DNA of 64,000 bases from an uncultured Clostridia bacterium. Lineage in GTDB: Bacteria > Bacillota > Clostridia > UBA1381. Position numbers and translations under genes: made by a program. Below the pieces are notes generated by a model. The model saw only the letters and a list, made by a program, of their open reading frames with translations, had not been told where the DNA came from and did not search any database. The stretch's first letter is position 1, and each line of letters starts with the position of its first letter. Shown here piece by piece: positions 1-9,298 of this stretch. The stretch spans positions 114,909 through 178,908 of the forward strand of contig CAKSDE010000006.1 of the NCBI GenBank assembly GCA_934444735.1, written 5' to 3'.

Positions 1-616
1 TCTTATCGGGATCGGCGGCTTTTGCCACCGCATCATCGTCCGCACCCATTATAAGCAGCTCACACTTTTCCTTGGGCAGCTTATACACATTCTGCAAAAA
101 TTTCACTCTTGCCGGCAAAACACCGTAAAACTTTTTCGTATACGGCTCAATTTTTTTAGCGCAGCTTCTCCAGATTATCTTATGCAGTATGTTTTTTGAA
201 ATCCAGTTTCTTGCACTGTTTGAAAAATCGGCATGATTATCCACATAAACTCTCACATTTTTATGATTTTGCAGATACTTCACCACATATTTTATATCGC
301 AGAACTGGCAGCCGTGAATAAAGATTATATCCGGATTTACTCTTTCCAGTTCCTCATATGTTCCCTTATAGTGTCTTAACTTGCGCGCACCGAAAGAATC
401 TTTATATTCGAGTCTTGTAACCGGAATATTATATTCATTTTTATATTTTCCGCCATGCTCCAACAAACAAGTCTTACCGTCTTTATCAAAAGATTCCAAA
501 GATGCCAGCACCTCAACATCATGCCCCATAGCGGCATGATATTTCGGCAGCATATTTTCCTGATAGCTATAGTTATCTATAAAAAAGTTCGCTAAACATA
601 TATGTAATATTTTCAT
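1..616 (-). CDS. Glycosyltransferase (GT4-like), C-terminus cut by window edge
   Basis: About 205 N-terminal residues are present; the gene runs off the left edge. The product begins MKILHICLANFFIDNYSYQ and continues with a Rossmann-like pattern (GHDVEVLAS, NPDIIFIHG) typical of the N-terminal domain of retaining family 4 glycosyltransferases. The start is the ATG at 616; an upstream ATG at 627 hits a stop after three codons, and AAGGA lies upstream. It is transcribed in the same direction as, and 43 bp downstream of, the CapG-like epimerase, so it probably adds a sugar during capsule or exopolysaccharide assembly. Donor and acceptor cannot be told. The family call is moderate because the catalytic E-x7-E region lies outside the window. 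Confidence 0.7.
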   Translation of the reverse strand, partial: MKILHICLANFFIDNYSYQENMLPKYHAAMGHDVEVLASLESFDKDGKTCLLEHGGKYKNEYNIPVTRLEYKDSFGARKLRHYKGTYEELERVNPDIIFIHGCQFCDIKYVVKYLQNHKNVRVYVDNHADFSNSARNWISKNILHKIIWRSCAKKIEPYTKKFYGVLPARVKFLQNVYKLPKEKCELLIMGADDDAVAKAADPDK

Positions 617-659
617 TATATTTTCATTCCTTAATCCAAAATCATGTGTAAAAGCCTTC

Positions 660-1799
660 TTACTTTCTCCACACCATCTTATTTACAACACCTGTATAGC
701 TCTGAATAAGCTTTACAACCTTAATCGACACATTCTCGTCAACATAATTCGGAACAGGTATGCCCAAATCACCGTTCTCGTTCATCGAAACCGCCATATC
801 AACCGCTTGCAGCACCTGATCTCCCGTAATTCCCGCAAGGATAAAATCACCCTTATCGAGTGCCTCGGGGCGCTCGGTGCTCGTTCTTATGCAGACTGCC
901 GGAATCGGATTTCCGATCGAGAGGAAAAAGCTGCTTTCCTCCGGCAGCGTTCCGCTGTCCGAAACCACGCAAAATGCGTTCATCTGTAAGTTATTATAAT
1001 CATGGAATCCGAGCGGCTGATGCTGAATAACGCGCTTATCAAACTTGAAATTACGTGCCTCGATAAATTTTTTACTTCTCGGGTGGCACGAATACAAAAT
1101 CGGCATATCATATTTTTCCGCCATGGCATTAACCGAGTTCATCAGATTAAAGAAGTTCTCCTCGGTATCGATATTTTCTTCCCTGTGCGCCGAAAGCAGG
1201 ATATATTTCTTCTTTTCCAGCCCCAGCTCATTTAAAATATTGCTGTTTTTTATGCTCTCCAGATTTGCGTGCAGAACCTCTGCCATCGGCGAGCCGACAA
1301 CATATGTACGCTCCTTCGCAACGCTTGACGCGTTCAGATATCTTCTTGCGTGCTCCGAATAGCACATATTCACGTCCGAGATAATATCCACAATTCTTCT
1401 GTTCGTTTCCTCCGGCAGACACTCGTCAAAGCAGCGATTACCCGCCTCCATGTGAAAAATCGGAATATGCAGACGTTTTGCGCCGATTACCGAAAGGCAT
1501 GAATTTGTATCTCCCAGTACGAATACCGCATCGGGCATCTCCTTTACCATCAGATCATACGATTTCGATATGATATTTCCCATGGTTTCTCCGAGATTTT
1601 TACCTACTGCATCCAGGTAGTAATCGGGCGCGCGAAGTCCCAAATCGTCAAAGAATACCTGATTTAACGTGTAATCGTAATTCTGTCCCGTATGCACCAA
1701 AATCTGGTCAAAGTATCTGTCGCACGCCTTTATGCACGCACTCATACGGATTATTTCGGGCCTTGTCCCTATTATGGTCATAAGCTTTAACTTTTTCAT
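660..1799 (-). CDS. capG: UDP-GlcNAc 2-epimerase family enzyme, CapG/WbjD/FnlC type
   Basis: A 379-residue non-hydrolysing UDP-sugar 2-epimerase. Visible family signatures are the N-terminal GTRPEIIRM nucleotide-binding segment, HMEAGNRCFDECLPEETNRR with its acidic catalytic residues, LSAHREEN and SDSGTLPEE in the second Rossmann domain. Because it follows CapE- and CapF-like genes in order, it is probably the last enzyme of UDP-N-acetyl-L-fucosamine synthesis (UDP-L-PneNAc/FucNAc C2 epimerisation) rather than a housekeeping WecB; sequence alone does not fully separate these. The start is the ATG at 1799, with AAAGGA about 12 bases upstream; an in-frame TTG seven codons earlier overlaps that ribosome site. 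A 257-bp gap holding a repeat separates it from capF. Confidence 0.85.
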   Translation of the reverse strand: MKKLKLMTIIGTRPEIIRMSACIKACDRYFDQILVHTGQNYDYTLNQVFFDDLGLRAPDYYLDAVGKNLGETMGNIISKSYDLMVKEMPDAVFVLGDTNSCLSVIGAKRLHIPIFHMEAGNRCFDECLPEETNRRIVDIISDVNMCYSEHARRYLNASSVAKERTYVVGSPMAEVLHANLESIKNSNILNELGLEKKKYILLSAHREENIDTEENFFNLMNSVNAMAEKYDMPILYSCHPRSKKFIEARNFKFDKRVIQHQPLGFHDYNNLQMNAFCVVSDSGTLPEESSFFLSIGNPIPAVCIRTSTERPEALDKGDFILAGITGDQVLQAVDMAVSMNENGDLGIPVPNYVDENVSIKVVKLIQSYTGVVNKMVWRK

Positions 1800-1858
1800 C
1801 TTTATAGCTTTTCCTTTCAAACTTTATACTAACAAAATGCTTTTATTTTATCTTTGGT

Positions 1859-2048
1859 GAAAGAGCATAAAAATAGTGCAGAATGAACAAACCGAGCCAA
1901 AGCTTTAGCTTTGGGTTACCCGAAGGCGTACAGAAGTACGTCGAGCAGCGAAGTTTGTTTATAGCATAAAGCATATTTACCAGAAATTCGTTTGTATAAC
2001 GAATTTCTACATTTTTATTTATGCGATCTGTGCATTTTTTGCTCTTTC
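1859..2048. repeat. Inverted-repeat element between capF and capG
   Basis: About 190 bp bounded by an inverted GAAAGAGCA (1859-1867 and 2040-2048). Inside it is the AACAAAC...GTTTGTT module (1886-1959), which carries CCAAAGCTTTAGCTTTGG and a GGCGTAC/GTACG core and recurs at 12990-13170 and 36510-36590. A second hairpin, GAAATTCGT/ACGAATTTC, follows at about 1984-2009. No coding potential. It could work as an intercistronic RNA hairpin; it looks like an insertion-type element. Confidence 0.6.
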
Positions 2049-2056
2049 AATTACTA

Positions 2057-3202
2057 TTATACCTCTTCAAAATATGTATCCGGCCTCTCCGGATCAAAAC
2101 ATTCGTTACACCACATAACCGTCACCAAATCCTCGGTGTCCGAAAGATTTACTATGCTGTGAGTGTATCCCGGGATCATATCGACAACCGTCATTTCATC
2201 GCCCGAAACCTCATATTCCGCAACCTTATCGCTCCCGATTTTTCGAAGCCTTATAAGCCCGTGTCCGCTAACTACGATAAACTTCTCATTTTTCGTGTGA
2301 TGCCAATGCTGACCTTTCGTTATCCCCGGTTTTGAAATATTTATGCTGACCTGTCCCGCGTCCTTTGTTCTCAAAAGCTCGGTAAAGCTTCCGCGCACAT
2401 CAACATTCATCTTAAGCTTATATGAAAAATCCCCGTCATCAAGATATGAAAGATACGTCGAATATAATTTCTTTGAAAAAGAGTTTTCACTCATATCGGG
2501 GATCATCTTCGTTTCGCGGCTTTCTTTAAAAGAGTAGAGCATATCCGCAATCTCGCCGAGAGTTACCTTATGCTCAACCGGAACACGGCAAAAATCGCCG
2601 CTGCGGTTTTCCTTCCCCTCCAAAGCACGTATCAGCTCACTAACAACGTCGTCTATATACACAAGCGTCATCATATGTGCGCGGTCATTTACCGTTATCG
2701 GCAGGTCGTGCGCAATATTATGGCAGAAAGTCGCAACGGCGCTGTTGTAATTCGGTCTGCACCATTTGCCGAATACATTCGGGAAACGGTACACCAGCGC
2801 TTTTACTCCGTTTTCTTTTGCATATTCAAAAATAAGGTTTTCCCCTGCCTTTTTGGACTTTCCGTACGGGTTGTCCAGCTCCGCCTGAATCGAGGAAGAA
2901 ACCATCACCGGCGCTTTATTGGAATATTTTTTCAAAGCCGCAAGCAGTACAGAGGTAAATCCAAAATTACCCTCCATAAACTCCGCCTCTTCCTTCGGAC
3001 GGTTCACGCCTGCCAGATGAAACACAAAATCCGCATTTTTAACATATTCGTCCAGCTTTTCTTTGGGCGTATCGATATCATATCCGAAAATTTCATCTAT
3101 TTTTATATCATGTGTTCTGTCTTTTCCGTCGCGTATATTTTTAAGCGACTCGAAAAGATTCTTTCCTACAAATCCGTTTGCGCCCGTAATGAGTATGTTC
3201 AT
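2057..3202 (-). CDS. capF: CapF-like bifunctional SDR reductase/cupin of UDP-FucNAc synthesis
   Basis: A 381-residue protein with an N-terminal extended SDR domain (TGANGFVG at residues 7-14, YGKSK as the YxxxK motif near 114) and a C-terminal cupin (roughly 255-381) with the metal-binding GQHWHHTKNEKF stretch. This two-domain layout is characteristic of CapF/WbjC/FnlB, where the cupin epimerises at C3 and the SDR reduces the 4-keto sugar with NADPH to give UDP-6-deoxy-L-talose-type HexNAc. The ATG at 3202 overlaps the capE stop by 4 bp, so the pair is translationally coupled. Length matches the family. Confidence 0.9.
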   Translation of the reverse strand: MNILITGANGFVGKNLFESLKNIRDGKDRTHDIKIDEIFGYDIDTPKEKLDEYVKNADFVFHLAGVNRPKEEAEFMEGNFGFTSVLLAALKKYSNKAPVMVSSSIQAELDNPYGKSKKAGENLIFEYAKENGVKALVYRFPNVFGKWCRPNYNSAVATFCHNIAHDLPITVNDRAHMMTLVYIDDVVSELIRALEGKENRSGDFCRVPVEHKVTLGEIADMLYSFKESRETKMIPDMSENSFSKKLYSTYLSYLDDGDFSYKLKMNVDVRGSFTELLRTKDAGQVSINISKPGITKGQHWHHTKNEKFIVVSGHGLIRLRKIGSDKVAEYEVSGDEMTVVDMIPGYTHSIVNLSDTEDLVTVMWCNECFDPERPDTYFEEV

Positions 3203-4254
3203 TTGTTCTCCTCCAATGCGGCAAGCTCATCTCTTATATATTTAAGCGATAAAAGCTTTTCCTTAACTTGCTCCACGTTCAAAAGCTCGGTATTATTTGA
3301 GTTAAATTCTGACAGCTGAGTACGCTTTGTATCGCCGTCTTTAAAGTATTTATCATAGTTAAGTCCGCGCTTATCGGCAGGAACACGGTAGAAATTGCCC
3401 ATATCAAACGCGTGCGCACATTCCTCATTTGTCAGAAGTGTTTCGTACATCTTCTCGCCGTGTCTTATACCTATAACCTTTATATCGCTCTTATCTTCCT
3501 TGTCAAACAGCTCTTTTACAGCCTTTGCCAACACTTCAATCGTGCAGGCAGGCGCTTTCTGAACCATTATATCTCCGCTTTCGGCATTTTCAAACGCAAA
3601 GAGAACAAGCTCCACAGCCTCCTCCAATGACATGATAAATCTTGTCATATTCGGCTCTGTCAAGGTTATCGGCTCATTATTTTTGATCTGCTCTATCCAA
3701 AGCGGAATAACCGATCCTCTTGAGCACATAACATTACCGTATCTTGTGCAGGCAATCATGGTCTTATCCGATGACACCGTTCTCGATTTTGCCACAACAA
3801 CCTTTTCCATCATAGCCTTTGACGTACCCATAGCGTTTACCGGGTATGCCGCTTTATCCGTAGATAAGCATATAACCTTTTTCACGCCCTCGTCGATTGC
3901 GGCCGTCAGTACATTGTCTGTTCCCAGCACGTTCGTCTTAACCGCTTCTACAGGGAAGAATTCACACGACGGCACCTGCTTTAACGCTGCCGCATGGAAT
4001 ATGTAATCCACACCGTGCATGGCATTTTTAACGCTTGCTATATCGCGCACATCGCCTATGTAATATTTGATCTTATCCCCGTTTTCCGGGAACTGCGCCT
4101 GATATAAATGACGCATATCATCTTGTTTTTTCTCATCTCTCGAAAAAATTCTGATTTCTCCTATATCGGTATTTAAAAATCTGTTTAAAACAGCATTACC
4201 GAAAGAACCTGTCCCTCCCGTTATCAGAAGAACCTTATCCTTGAAAACAGACAT
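3199..4254 (-). CDS. capE: CapE-like UDP-GlcNAc 4,6-dehydratase/5-epimerase
   Basis: A 351-residue extended SDR of the inverting UDP-GlcNAc 4,6-dehydratase type. It has the NAD(P)-binding TGGTGSFG near residue 12, and CLSTDKAAYPVNAMGTSK, in which Met replaces the usual active-site Tyr (MxxxK). That replacement is a hallmark of CapE/WbjB/FlaA1-type enzymes. It makes the first intermediate for UDP-N-acetyl-L-fucosamine and leads a capE-capF-capG unit. A GGAGG ribosome site sits 9 bases before the ATG, and a consensus promoter lies about 70 bp upstream. Confidence 0.9.
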   Translation of the reverse strand: MSVFKDKVLLITGGTGSFGNAVLNRFLNTDIGEIRIFSRDEKKQDDMRHLYQAQFPENGDKIKYYIGDVRDIASVKNAMHGVDYIFHAAALKQVPSCEFFPVEAVKTNVLGTDNVLTAAIDEGVKKVICLSTDKAAYPVNAMGTSKAMMEKVVVAKSRTVSSDKTMIACTRYGNVMCSRGSVIPLWIEQIKNNEPITLTEPNMTRFIMSLEEAVELVLFAFENAESGDIMVQKAPACTIEVLAKAVKELFDKEDKSDIKVIGIRHGEKMYETLLTNEECAHAFDMGNFYRVPADKRGLNYDKYFKDGDTKRTQLSEFNSNNTELLNVEQVKEKLLSLKYIRDELAALEENK

Positions 4255-4324
4255 ATTTAACGCCTCCGTCTTTTTATTTTTATACGTTTATTTTATTGTT
4301 TCTTATTATTGTGCAATCGTTTTA

Positions 4325-4353
4325 ATTATATCATCTATGCATGATTTTGTCAA
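4325..4353 (-). promoter_or_regulatory. Sigma-A-type promoter for the capE operon
   Basis: TTGACA (4353-4348), 17-bp spacer, TATAAT (4330-4325), reading toward capE. Perfect consensus. Confidence 0.85.
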
Positions 4354-4381
4354 TAGATTCGCCGTCACTACTTTTAATTGT

Positions 4382-4431
4382 TAAAAAATTAAAAACCGAC
4401 AGCGTATTTCTGCAATATCTTTCTGTCGGTT
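4382..4431 (-). terminator. Terminator after the GH36 operon
   Basis: AACCGACAG/CTGTCGGTT stem with a 20-base loop, followed on the minus strand by TTTAATTTTTTAA. Located just after the GH36 stop. Confidence 0.75.
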
Positions 4432-4445
4432 CTTAATATTAAATT

Positions 4446-6365
4446 TTACTTTTTCAGCACTATACGCGTATTCTTTTTATCAACAGGGACTTTCATGATC
4501 CCCGCGCCCTTTTTCAAAAGCTTTTTACCGTCATATATTTCCGCCTCGGTTTCACTGTAGAGTACAAGCTCCCCGCTTGTCGAAACGGTAATTTCAATGC
4601 CGCCATCGGTCTTTAAAATACTTTTTACCGCCGCGCCGCCGTTTATTTTACCGCATATTCCGACCGCTGCAAATCCGTCTTTAACCTCAGCAAAGGTCAA
4701 AACATCGCACTCATTCGCCTTAACGCTTACATCTATGCTCTCATCACCTATAAGATACGCACGCTTTTCTCTCATGCTGTATGCAAGATATTTACCTTTT
4801 TTAAATCCGTGAACATCGCACGGGCAAACGTGCGCCGTCTTTTCGGTATTGCCCGAGGCAAATACACCTACAACGCCGTTATATCTGTTTTTATTAAATA
4901 TCTTATACGGCGCTTTTTCCAAGTCCGCAAAAAGACAATCCTCGGTCGGTGCCGCAACACCTTCCGCACGCAGGATCTCACCGTCATCATCGACCAGTGC
5001 GCGAATCAGGTCAAAATCGTGTTCATCAACCCTGTCCGAAACATAAACCGGTCCGCCGCTTATCGCCCTTGCCGCCGCATGATAGAGCGCATATTCGTGC
5101 TTTGTCTGGAACATATCCCAATCGCACATCGTAAATCCGCTCATCCATATACTGTTTACCGCATTAAAGACAATATGCCTTTGATGCGATTCGGGGACTG
5201 TCGGGAAAAAGTCGTCGGACGAGCGCATCAGGTTCGTGTTTTTAACATGATAAATAATATCGTTCGAGCAGGACATACAGTTTATCATTTCACCGTCAAA
5301 ATTATAGCATACCGATGCCTCGAGTCCGTCCCTTACGCGCTTTACCAGTTCCACACAGCCTCCTGCGCCCTCCGCGTGTGCGCCGACTGCCGCCTGGACG
5401 TCTATTTTAACTCCGTCTATGCCCTCGCTTTTTAAAAGCGAATGATAATCGTTATAGAAATCGAACGCTTTATCTTTATCGATTATTCCGAACGGAAAAT
5501 GCTCACTTTTGCATCTTTCGGGATTGTTCTCCTTTAATCCGTCGGTATGCTCCGCACAGCTTAATCTCGGAAGATATTTTTTCATTGCGTCCGAGGTCGG
5601 ATCAACTCCGCCCCAATATCCCATAACCGCGTGCCACACAAAGAATTTTTCCACTCCGTACTTCTCTTTTGCCGTCTTTACGGCATTTTTTAAAGTATAT
5701 CCGAATTTTTCATTTGCGCCGAAGCCTTTCAGCTTCCATTCACCGCGCCCCGAAAAATCCGAGTTGCAGTCCTGCCAGCCATCATCTAAAATCAAAAACT
5801 TCGGCACAAATCCGCCGGCTTTAAAGCTCTCAAGCCCTTTTACTATATCCTCTTCGCGCACTTTTTCATAAAAAGAGTCCCATGTGCACCAGCCGAAATA
5901 TTTTGAAAATTCGGGGACTCGCTTTTCTTCTCTTAGAGTTACCGTCTTAAACTTCTCCGATATGCTCTTTGCCGCGGTTTTTGCCAAAGCGTAAAAATCC
6001 GTGCCGCTTATGCTGTAATACGCATAAAATTTATCGTCCGAAACTCCGCTGTCGCCTGTTATCGCAGAGATAAAGAGTCTGCCGTCTTTTCCGTAGAATG
6101 ACGTTCTGAAAAGCCCCTCCGACATACTGAAAAATACACTGTAGGTGCCATCGGTATGACGAACCCCGAACCATTGTGTTTCTTTTGGCAAATCATTCAG
6201 CTCGTCCGAGATTTTTACGTGCATGAAAAACGGATCCTGTCTGTAGGAGGCGCAGAATCTGTCAAAATTGTCTATCTTCCCTGCATCATACTCGGTCTTT
6301 GACGTCTTTTCTTCAAGTTCCGCGATATAAAATGCACCGCCATAGCTATCATATTCTTTTTTCAT
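4446..6365 (-). CDS. GH36-type alpha-galactosidase / raffinose synthase (Sip1) family
   Basis: A 639-residue protein with the GH36 signatures FGWCTWDSFY, LILDDGWQD and GVKIDVQ (the Asp of KxD is the expected nucleophile), then LMRSSDDFFP, where the likely acid/base Asp sits. The MSGFTMCDWDMF and AISGGPVYVSD blocks are typical of the raffinose-synthase/Sip1 branch, which includes alpha-galactosidases and alpha-N-acetylgalactosaminidases. There is no signal peptide, so it acts in the cytoplasm. It is the last gene of a four-gene operon and starts 1 bp after the beta-helix gene. The exact alpha-galactoside substrate cannot be read from sequence. Confidence 0.85.
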   Translation of the reverse strand: MKKEYDSYGGAFYIAELEEKTSKTEYDAGKIDNFDRFCASYRQDPFFMHVKISDELNDLPKETQWFGVRHTDGTYSVFFSMSEGLFRTSFYGKDGRLFISAITGDSGVSDDKFYAYYSISGTDFYALAKTAAKSISEKFKTVTLREEKRVPEFSKYFGWCTWDSFYEKVREEDIVKGLESFKAGGFVPKFLILDDGWQDCNSDFSGRGEWKLKGFGANEKFGYTLKNAVKTAKEKYGVEKFFVWHAVMGYWGGVDPTSDAMKKYLPRLSCAEHTDGLKENNPERCKSEHFPFGIIDKDKAFDFYNDYHSLLKSEGIDGVKIDVQAAVGAHAEGAGGCVELVKRVRDGLEASVCYNFDGEMINCMSCSNDIIYHVKNTNLMRSSDDFFPTVPESHQRHIVFNAVNSIWMSGFTMCDWDMFQTKHEYALYHAAARAISGGPVYVSDRVDEHDFDLIRALVDDDGEILRAEGVAAPTEDCLFADLEKAPYKIFNKNRYNGVVGVFASGNTEKTAHVCPCDVHGFKKGKYLAYSMREKRAYLIGDESIDVSVKANECDVLTFAEVKDGFAAVGICGKINGGAAVKSILKTDGGIEITVSTSGELVLYSETEAEIYDGKKLLKKGAGIMKVPVDKKNTRIVLKK

Positions 6366-6366
6366 A

Positions 6367-7629
6367 TCATTTCTCCTCTACCGTCACTTTTCTTCCCGGT
6401 GCAATCGCAAATTCGGGGACTTTAGTATTCTCAAAGGCGAAATTATCAATCGGGTACTCCCCGACATTTTTCAGCGAACTTATCTCTACAGTTCCCTCGC
6501 CCAAATCCGAATCCTTTACCATGATATTTGAAACAGGCGTTACCGCGTACATAAATACCGGCACATCGCCCGAAACCTTTATATTCTCAAAGGTGATATT
6601 CTCCTGCACGGGTGCCGCCGATCCGGGGTATACACTTCTTGAAAAATTGTCATTGTCAAAATGCATCGAGAATGCAACAGGACGGTTTTTCTCAATCACG
6701 ATATTTTTAAAGGTTATATTTTTACAACCGCAATTTTTAAACACTTCGTTCTGCACAAATACCCAGTTTATGCCGTCAATAACCTGCATACCCGTCTTAT
6801 GCGCAGGCGCGGTAAGCGATTCGTATATCTTGCCGTCCGCCTTCATCAGCGCACGATAGAGCCGTCCGTTCGATATAACTGTATCGGAATTTTGTATCTT
6901 CATACCTTTTTCCCATTCGCACCACGAACCCGCAAGTATACGGCAGAAAAAGCCGGTTGTTTCGGAATCGTCGCGGTCAATGCAATTTTCAATCAAGCCG
7001 TTTTCTATCCAACCCAGCTGCGGATTCGAGCTTGCATAATCATGTGCGTTCAAGGCAACAGGATCGTCGAACGTTTTAAAATCGCCGCCGCGGATAACAA
7101 AATTCATGCCGCGTCCCAGATGAACCGCGTCCTTCCTGCCCTCAATCTTCACATCTTCGATCAGGATATTGTAAAAAGTACAGATATGTATGCCAAAATC
7201 CTTCGGCGGCAGATCAAGCGCCGTAAAATTCTTTATTACAAGATTCTTCACATAGAAAAACGCAATATGCCCCCTTAAGCCCGCAATTACCGCCTTACTC
7301 TCCGATGTTGCCTCACTGCTCTGCACACCGTTGCAGATAATATTCAAACCGCAGACGGTTATATTCTCATCATACGTCCTCGTGTACGCGCCTTTATTTA
7401 TCAGAACATACGATGTTTCGGTCTCGCTTTCTTCGCGCTTTAAAAATACACCCTCGGCAAACGAAAGACGCGTATTGCTGCCTATTTCTATTGCCTCCGC
7501 CACGCTGTATACGCCCTTTTCGCCAACCTCGACATCATCATATTTTTCTAAAAGTTCATTTAATATTTTGGAATTTTCGCTCCCCGAATTTTTTGGGGAA
7601 AATCCCATCTTCTCCGCGTATACTTTCAT
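6367..7629 (-). CDS. Right-handed beta-helix protein, GH28-like glycosidase candidate
   Basis: A 420-residue protein with repeated short strands of the form NITVCGLNIICNG, NLVIKNFTAL, NILIEDVKIEG, NITFKNIVIEK and NITFENIKVSG, which is the coil pattern of the pectin-lyase-like parallel beta-helix fold. RKDAVHL and FDDPVALN carry Asp residues where GH28-type enzymes keep catalytic acids, but assignment to GH28 is only inferred. There is no signal peptide. Its position in an operon with GH36, a DMT permease and an SGNH hydrolase suggests it cleaves a galactose- or galacturonate-containing oligosaccharide inside the cell. Confidence 0.7.
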   Translation of the reverse strand: MKVYAEKMGFSPKNSGSENSKILNELLEKYDDVEVGEKGVYSVAEAIEIGSNTRLSFAEGVFLKREESETETSYVLINKGAYTRTYDENITVCGLNIICNGVQSSEATSESKAVIAGLRGHIAFFYVKNLVIKNFTALDLPPKDFGIHICTFYNILIEDVKIEGRKDAVHLGRGMNFVIRGGDFKTFDDPVALNAHDYASSNPQLGWIENGLIENCIDRDDSETTGFFCRILAGSWCEWEKGMKIQNSDTVISNGRLYRALMKADGKIYESLTAPAHKTGMQVIDGINWVFVQNEVFKNCGCKNITFKNIVIEKNRPVAFSMHFDNDNFSRSVYPGSAAPVQENITFENIKVSGDVPVFMYAVTPVSNIMVKDSDLGEGTVEISSLKNVGEYPIDNFAFENTKVPEFAIAPGRKVTVEEK

Positions 7630-7666
7630 TTATTCTTTCCTTTTTCTTTATTTTGATCTTTCACCG

Positions 7667-8560
7667 TTACAGTAAATTTATAATCAGAAGTGCTATAAAT
7701 GCCAGCACCAAGCCTATTATACATTTCGGAGTAAGCTTTTCTTTAAAGAATACCGCCGACATAATCGAGCTTAATATCAGCGCGCAGCCCTGGAAAAGCG
7801 GATAAACCTGTGTTGCCGGCAAAAGTCCTGCCGCCTTCGTTTTAAAGAAGGAGTTTAAGAACAGGCAGACCGACATAATAAGAACATACAAAAATATCTT
7901 CTTTAGCACTTCGCCCTCGCGCGCCTCTTCTTTATTCTTGAATTTGAATATCAGATAGAACACCAAAAGCGTCAGCGCGGAAAATACATATGTATAGAAA
8001 TTGAACACCGCCGCATTGTCGTTTATTCCGTAATGCACATAGAGCTTCTGAGAAAAGTCGGTAAGTCCGTTTGCCACGCCTGTAGCAATCAAAAGCATGA
8101 GCGACACCGGCGTCATCTTCTCTTTTATCGAGCTGCTGTACGAACACATAATAAAAACCGCCGCAAGCAGTATCAGAAGTCCGATCCACTGCGTGCCTTT
8201 TATATCCTCGCCAAAGGTAAATTTACTGCACAAAAGCGTTACTATAACACCCATCATTAAAAATACGTCGAGCATCATATACGCTCCGCGCTTGACCGAT
8301 ATGAGCCAAAATACCACAAAGAGCGATGTCGTAACACCCGAGAGAGCGGTTATTGCAAGCGTTTTTGCGTCAACCGCCAAAAGTCCCACGCTTCCCTGTG
8401 CCAAAAGCATCAAAAAACCGATTATAACACAGATTGACATACGGATTATATTTATAAACATCGCGTCGTTATATTTTTCGACATATCCGCTTGTCATCTT
8501 TCCGCAATATCCCTTTGTCGCTCCCGCAAGTACGGATATTGCTATAAATAAGTACCCCAT
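7667..8560 (-). CDS. EamA/DMT-superfamily membrane transporter
   Basis: A 297-residue, almost wholly hydrophobic protein with about ten predicted membrane helices in two halves, consistent with two EamA repeats. N-terminal MGYLFIAISVLAGATKGYCGK and C-terminal FFKEKLTPKCIIGLVLAFIA are typical of DMT permeases. It lies 37 bp upstream of the beta-helix gene and 19 bp downstream of the SGNH gene. It may move a sugar or sugar derivative used by the operon; the substrate is unknown. Confidence 0.8.
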   Translation of the reverse strand: MGYLFIAISVLAGATKGYCGKMTSGYVEKYNDAMFINIIRMSICVIIGFLMLLAQGSVGLLAVDAKTLAITALSGVTTSLFVVFWLISVKRGAYMMLDVFLMMGVIVTLLCSKFTFGEDIKGTQWIGLLILLAAVFIMCSYSSSIKEKMTPVSLMLLIATGVANGLTDFSQKLYVHYGINDNAAVFNFYTYVFSALTLLVFYLIFKFKNKEEAREGEVLKKIFLYVLIMSVCLFLNSFFKTKAAGLLPATQVYPLFQGCALILSSIMSAVFFKEKLTPKCIIGLVLAFIALLIINLL

Positions 8561-8579
8561 AATAAAAAGCTCCCGTTAA

Positions 8580-9227
8580 TTATTTCAGTATGCCTGCGCA
8601 CGCATCTATCCAGCTTCTTGCAATAACTTCATGCCCTGCCGGTGTCGGGTGGATACAGTCTATGCTCCACACTTCGGGGCCGTACTTTTCCGAAAGCGCC
8701 GCAAATTTATCCGCCAAAGGCACAAATATTGCACCGTGCTTTTTGGCAAGCTCACGGCACACCTCGCCGCGCTCGGAAATCTCTTTATGCCATATATCCC
8801 AATCGTTATATATATCTCCGCCGTCCTCTCCGAGATGCTTTCTTACCAAAAACGGCTCAAGTATAACAAGCTTTGAATCGGGGTGCGCCTCTTTTGCCTC
8901 CGAAAGCATTCTGTCATATACAAACCTGTACTTTTCTTTATCCGCGCCCATACCCATTCTGAGCTGGAATCCGATGTCATTGATACCGTTTAAAACGCTT
9001 AAAATATCAAAATCGATATTTAAGGTGTCCTCAATCCATCTTGAATACATATCGCAGATACGGTTGCCGTTTACACCGCGGTTATATACAAGCGTTTCGG
9101 GATTATCGCAGGTAAGTCTTGCGGCAATTAAATTTACATATCCCATGCCAAGTCCCAGATTCGGCTCTGTTATTTTTTTATCGCGACCGCTGTCTGTGAG
9201 CGAATCGCCCTGAAACAATATCTTCAT
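8580..9227 (-). CDS. SGNH/GDSL-family hydrolase, probable carbohydrate esterase
   Basis: A 215-residue protein with all four SGNH blocks: GDSLTD at residues 7-12 (nucleophile Ser9), the oxyanion Gly in NRGVNGNR, Asn in LNGIND, and the D-x-x-H pair in SIDCIHPTPAGHE (Asp190, His193). Length and motifs fit rhamnogalacturonan or xylan acetylesterases acting on acetylated oligosaccharides. There is no signal peptide, so it is intracellular. It is the first gene of the minus-strand operon ending with GH36, preceded by GAAAGGAAGAATAGAA as ribosome site. Confidence 0.85.
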   Translation of the reverse strand: MKILFQGDSLTDSGRDKKITEPNLGLGMGYVNLIAARLTCDNPETLVYNRGVNGNRICDMYSRWIEDTLNIDFDILSVLNGINDIGFQLRMGMGADKEKYRFVYDRMLSEAKEAHPDSKLVILEPFLVRKHLGEDGGDIYNDWDIWHKEISERGEVCRELAKKHGAIFVPLADKFAALSEKYGPEVWSIDCIHPTPAGHEVIARSWIDACAGILK

Positions 9228-9251
9228 TTCTATTCTTCCTTTCGTATCGCC

Positions 9252-9284
9252 AAATTAGGGAGTCGGTTTCGACTCCCTAATTTT
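9252..9284 (-). terminator. Bidirectional-looking terminator after thrC
   Basis: AATTAGGGAGTCG/CGACTCCCTAATT stem with a tiny loop, between the thrC stop and the SGNH operon start. Confidence 0.75.
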
Positions 9285-9298
9285 ATATTTTTTTAATT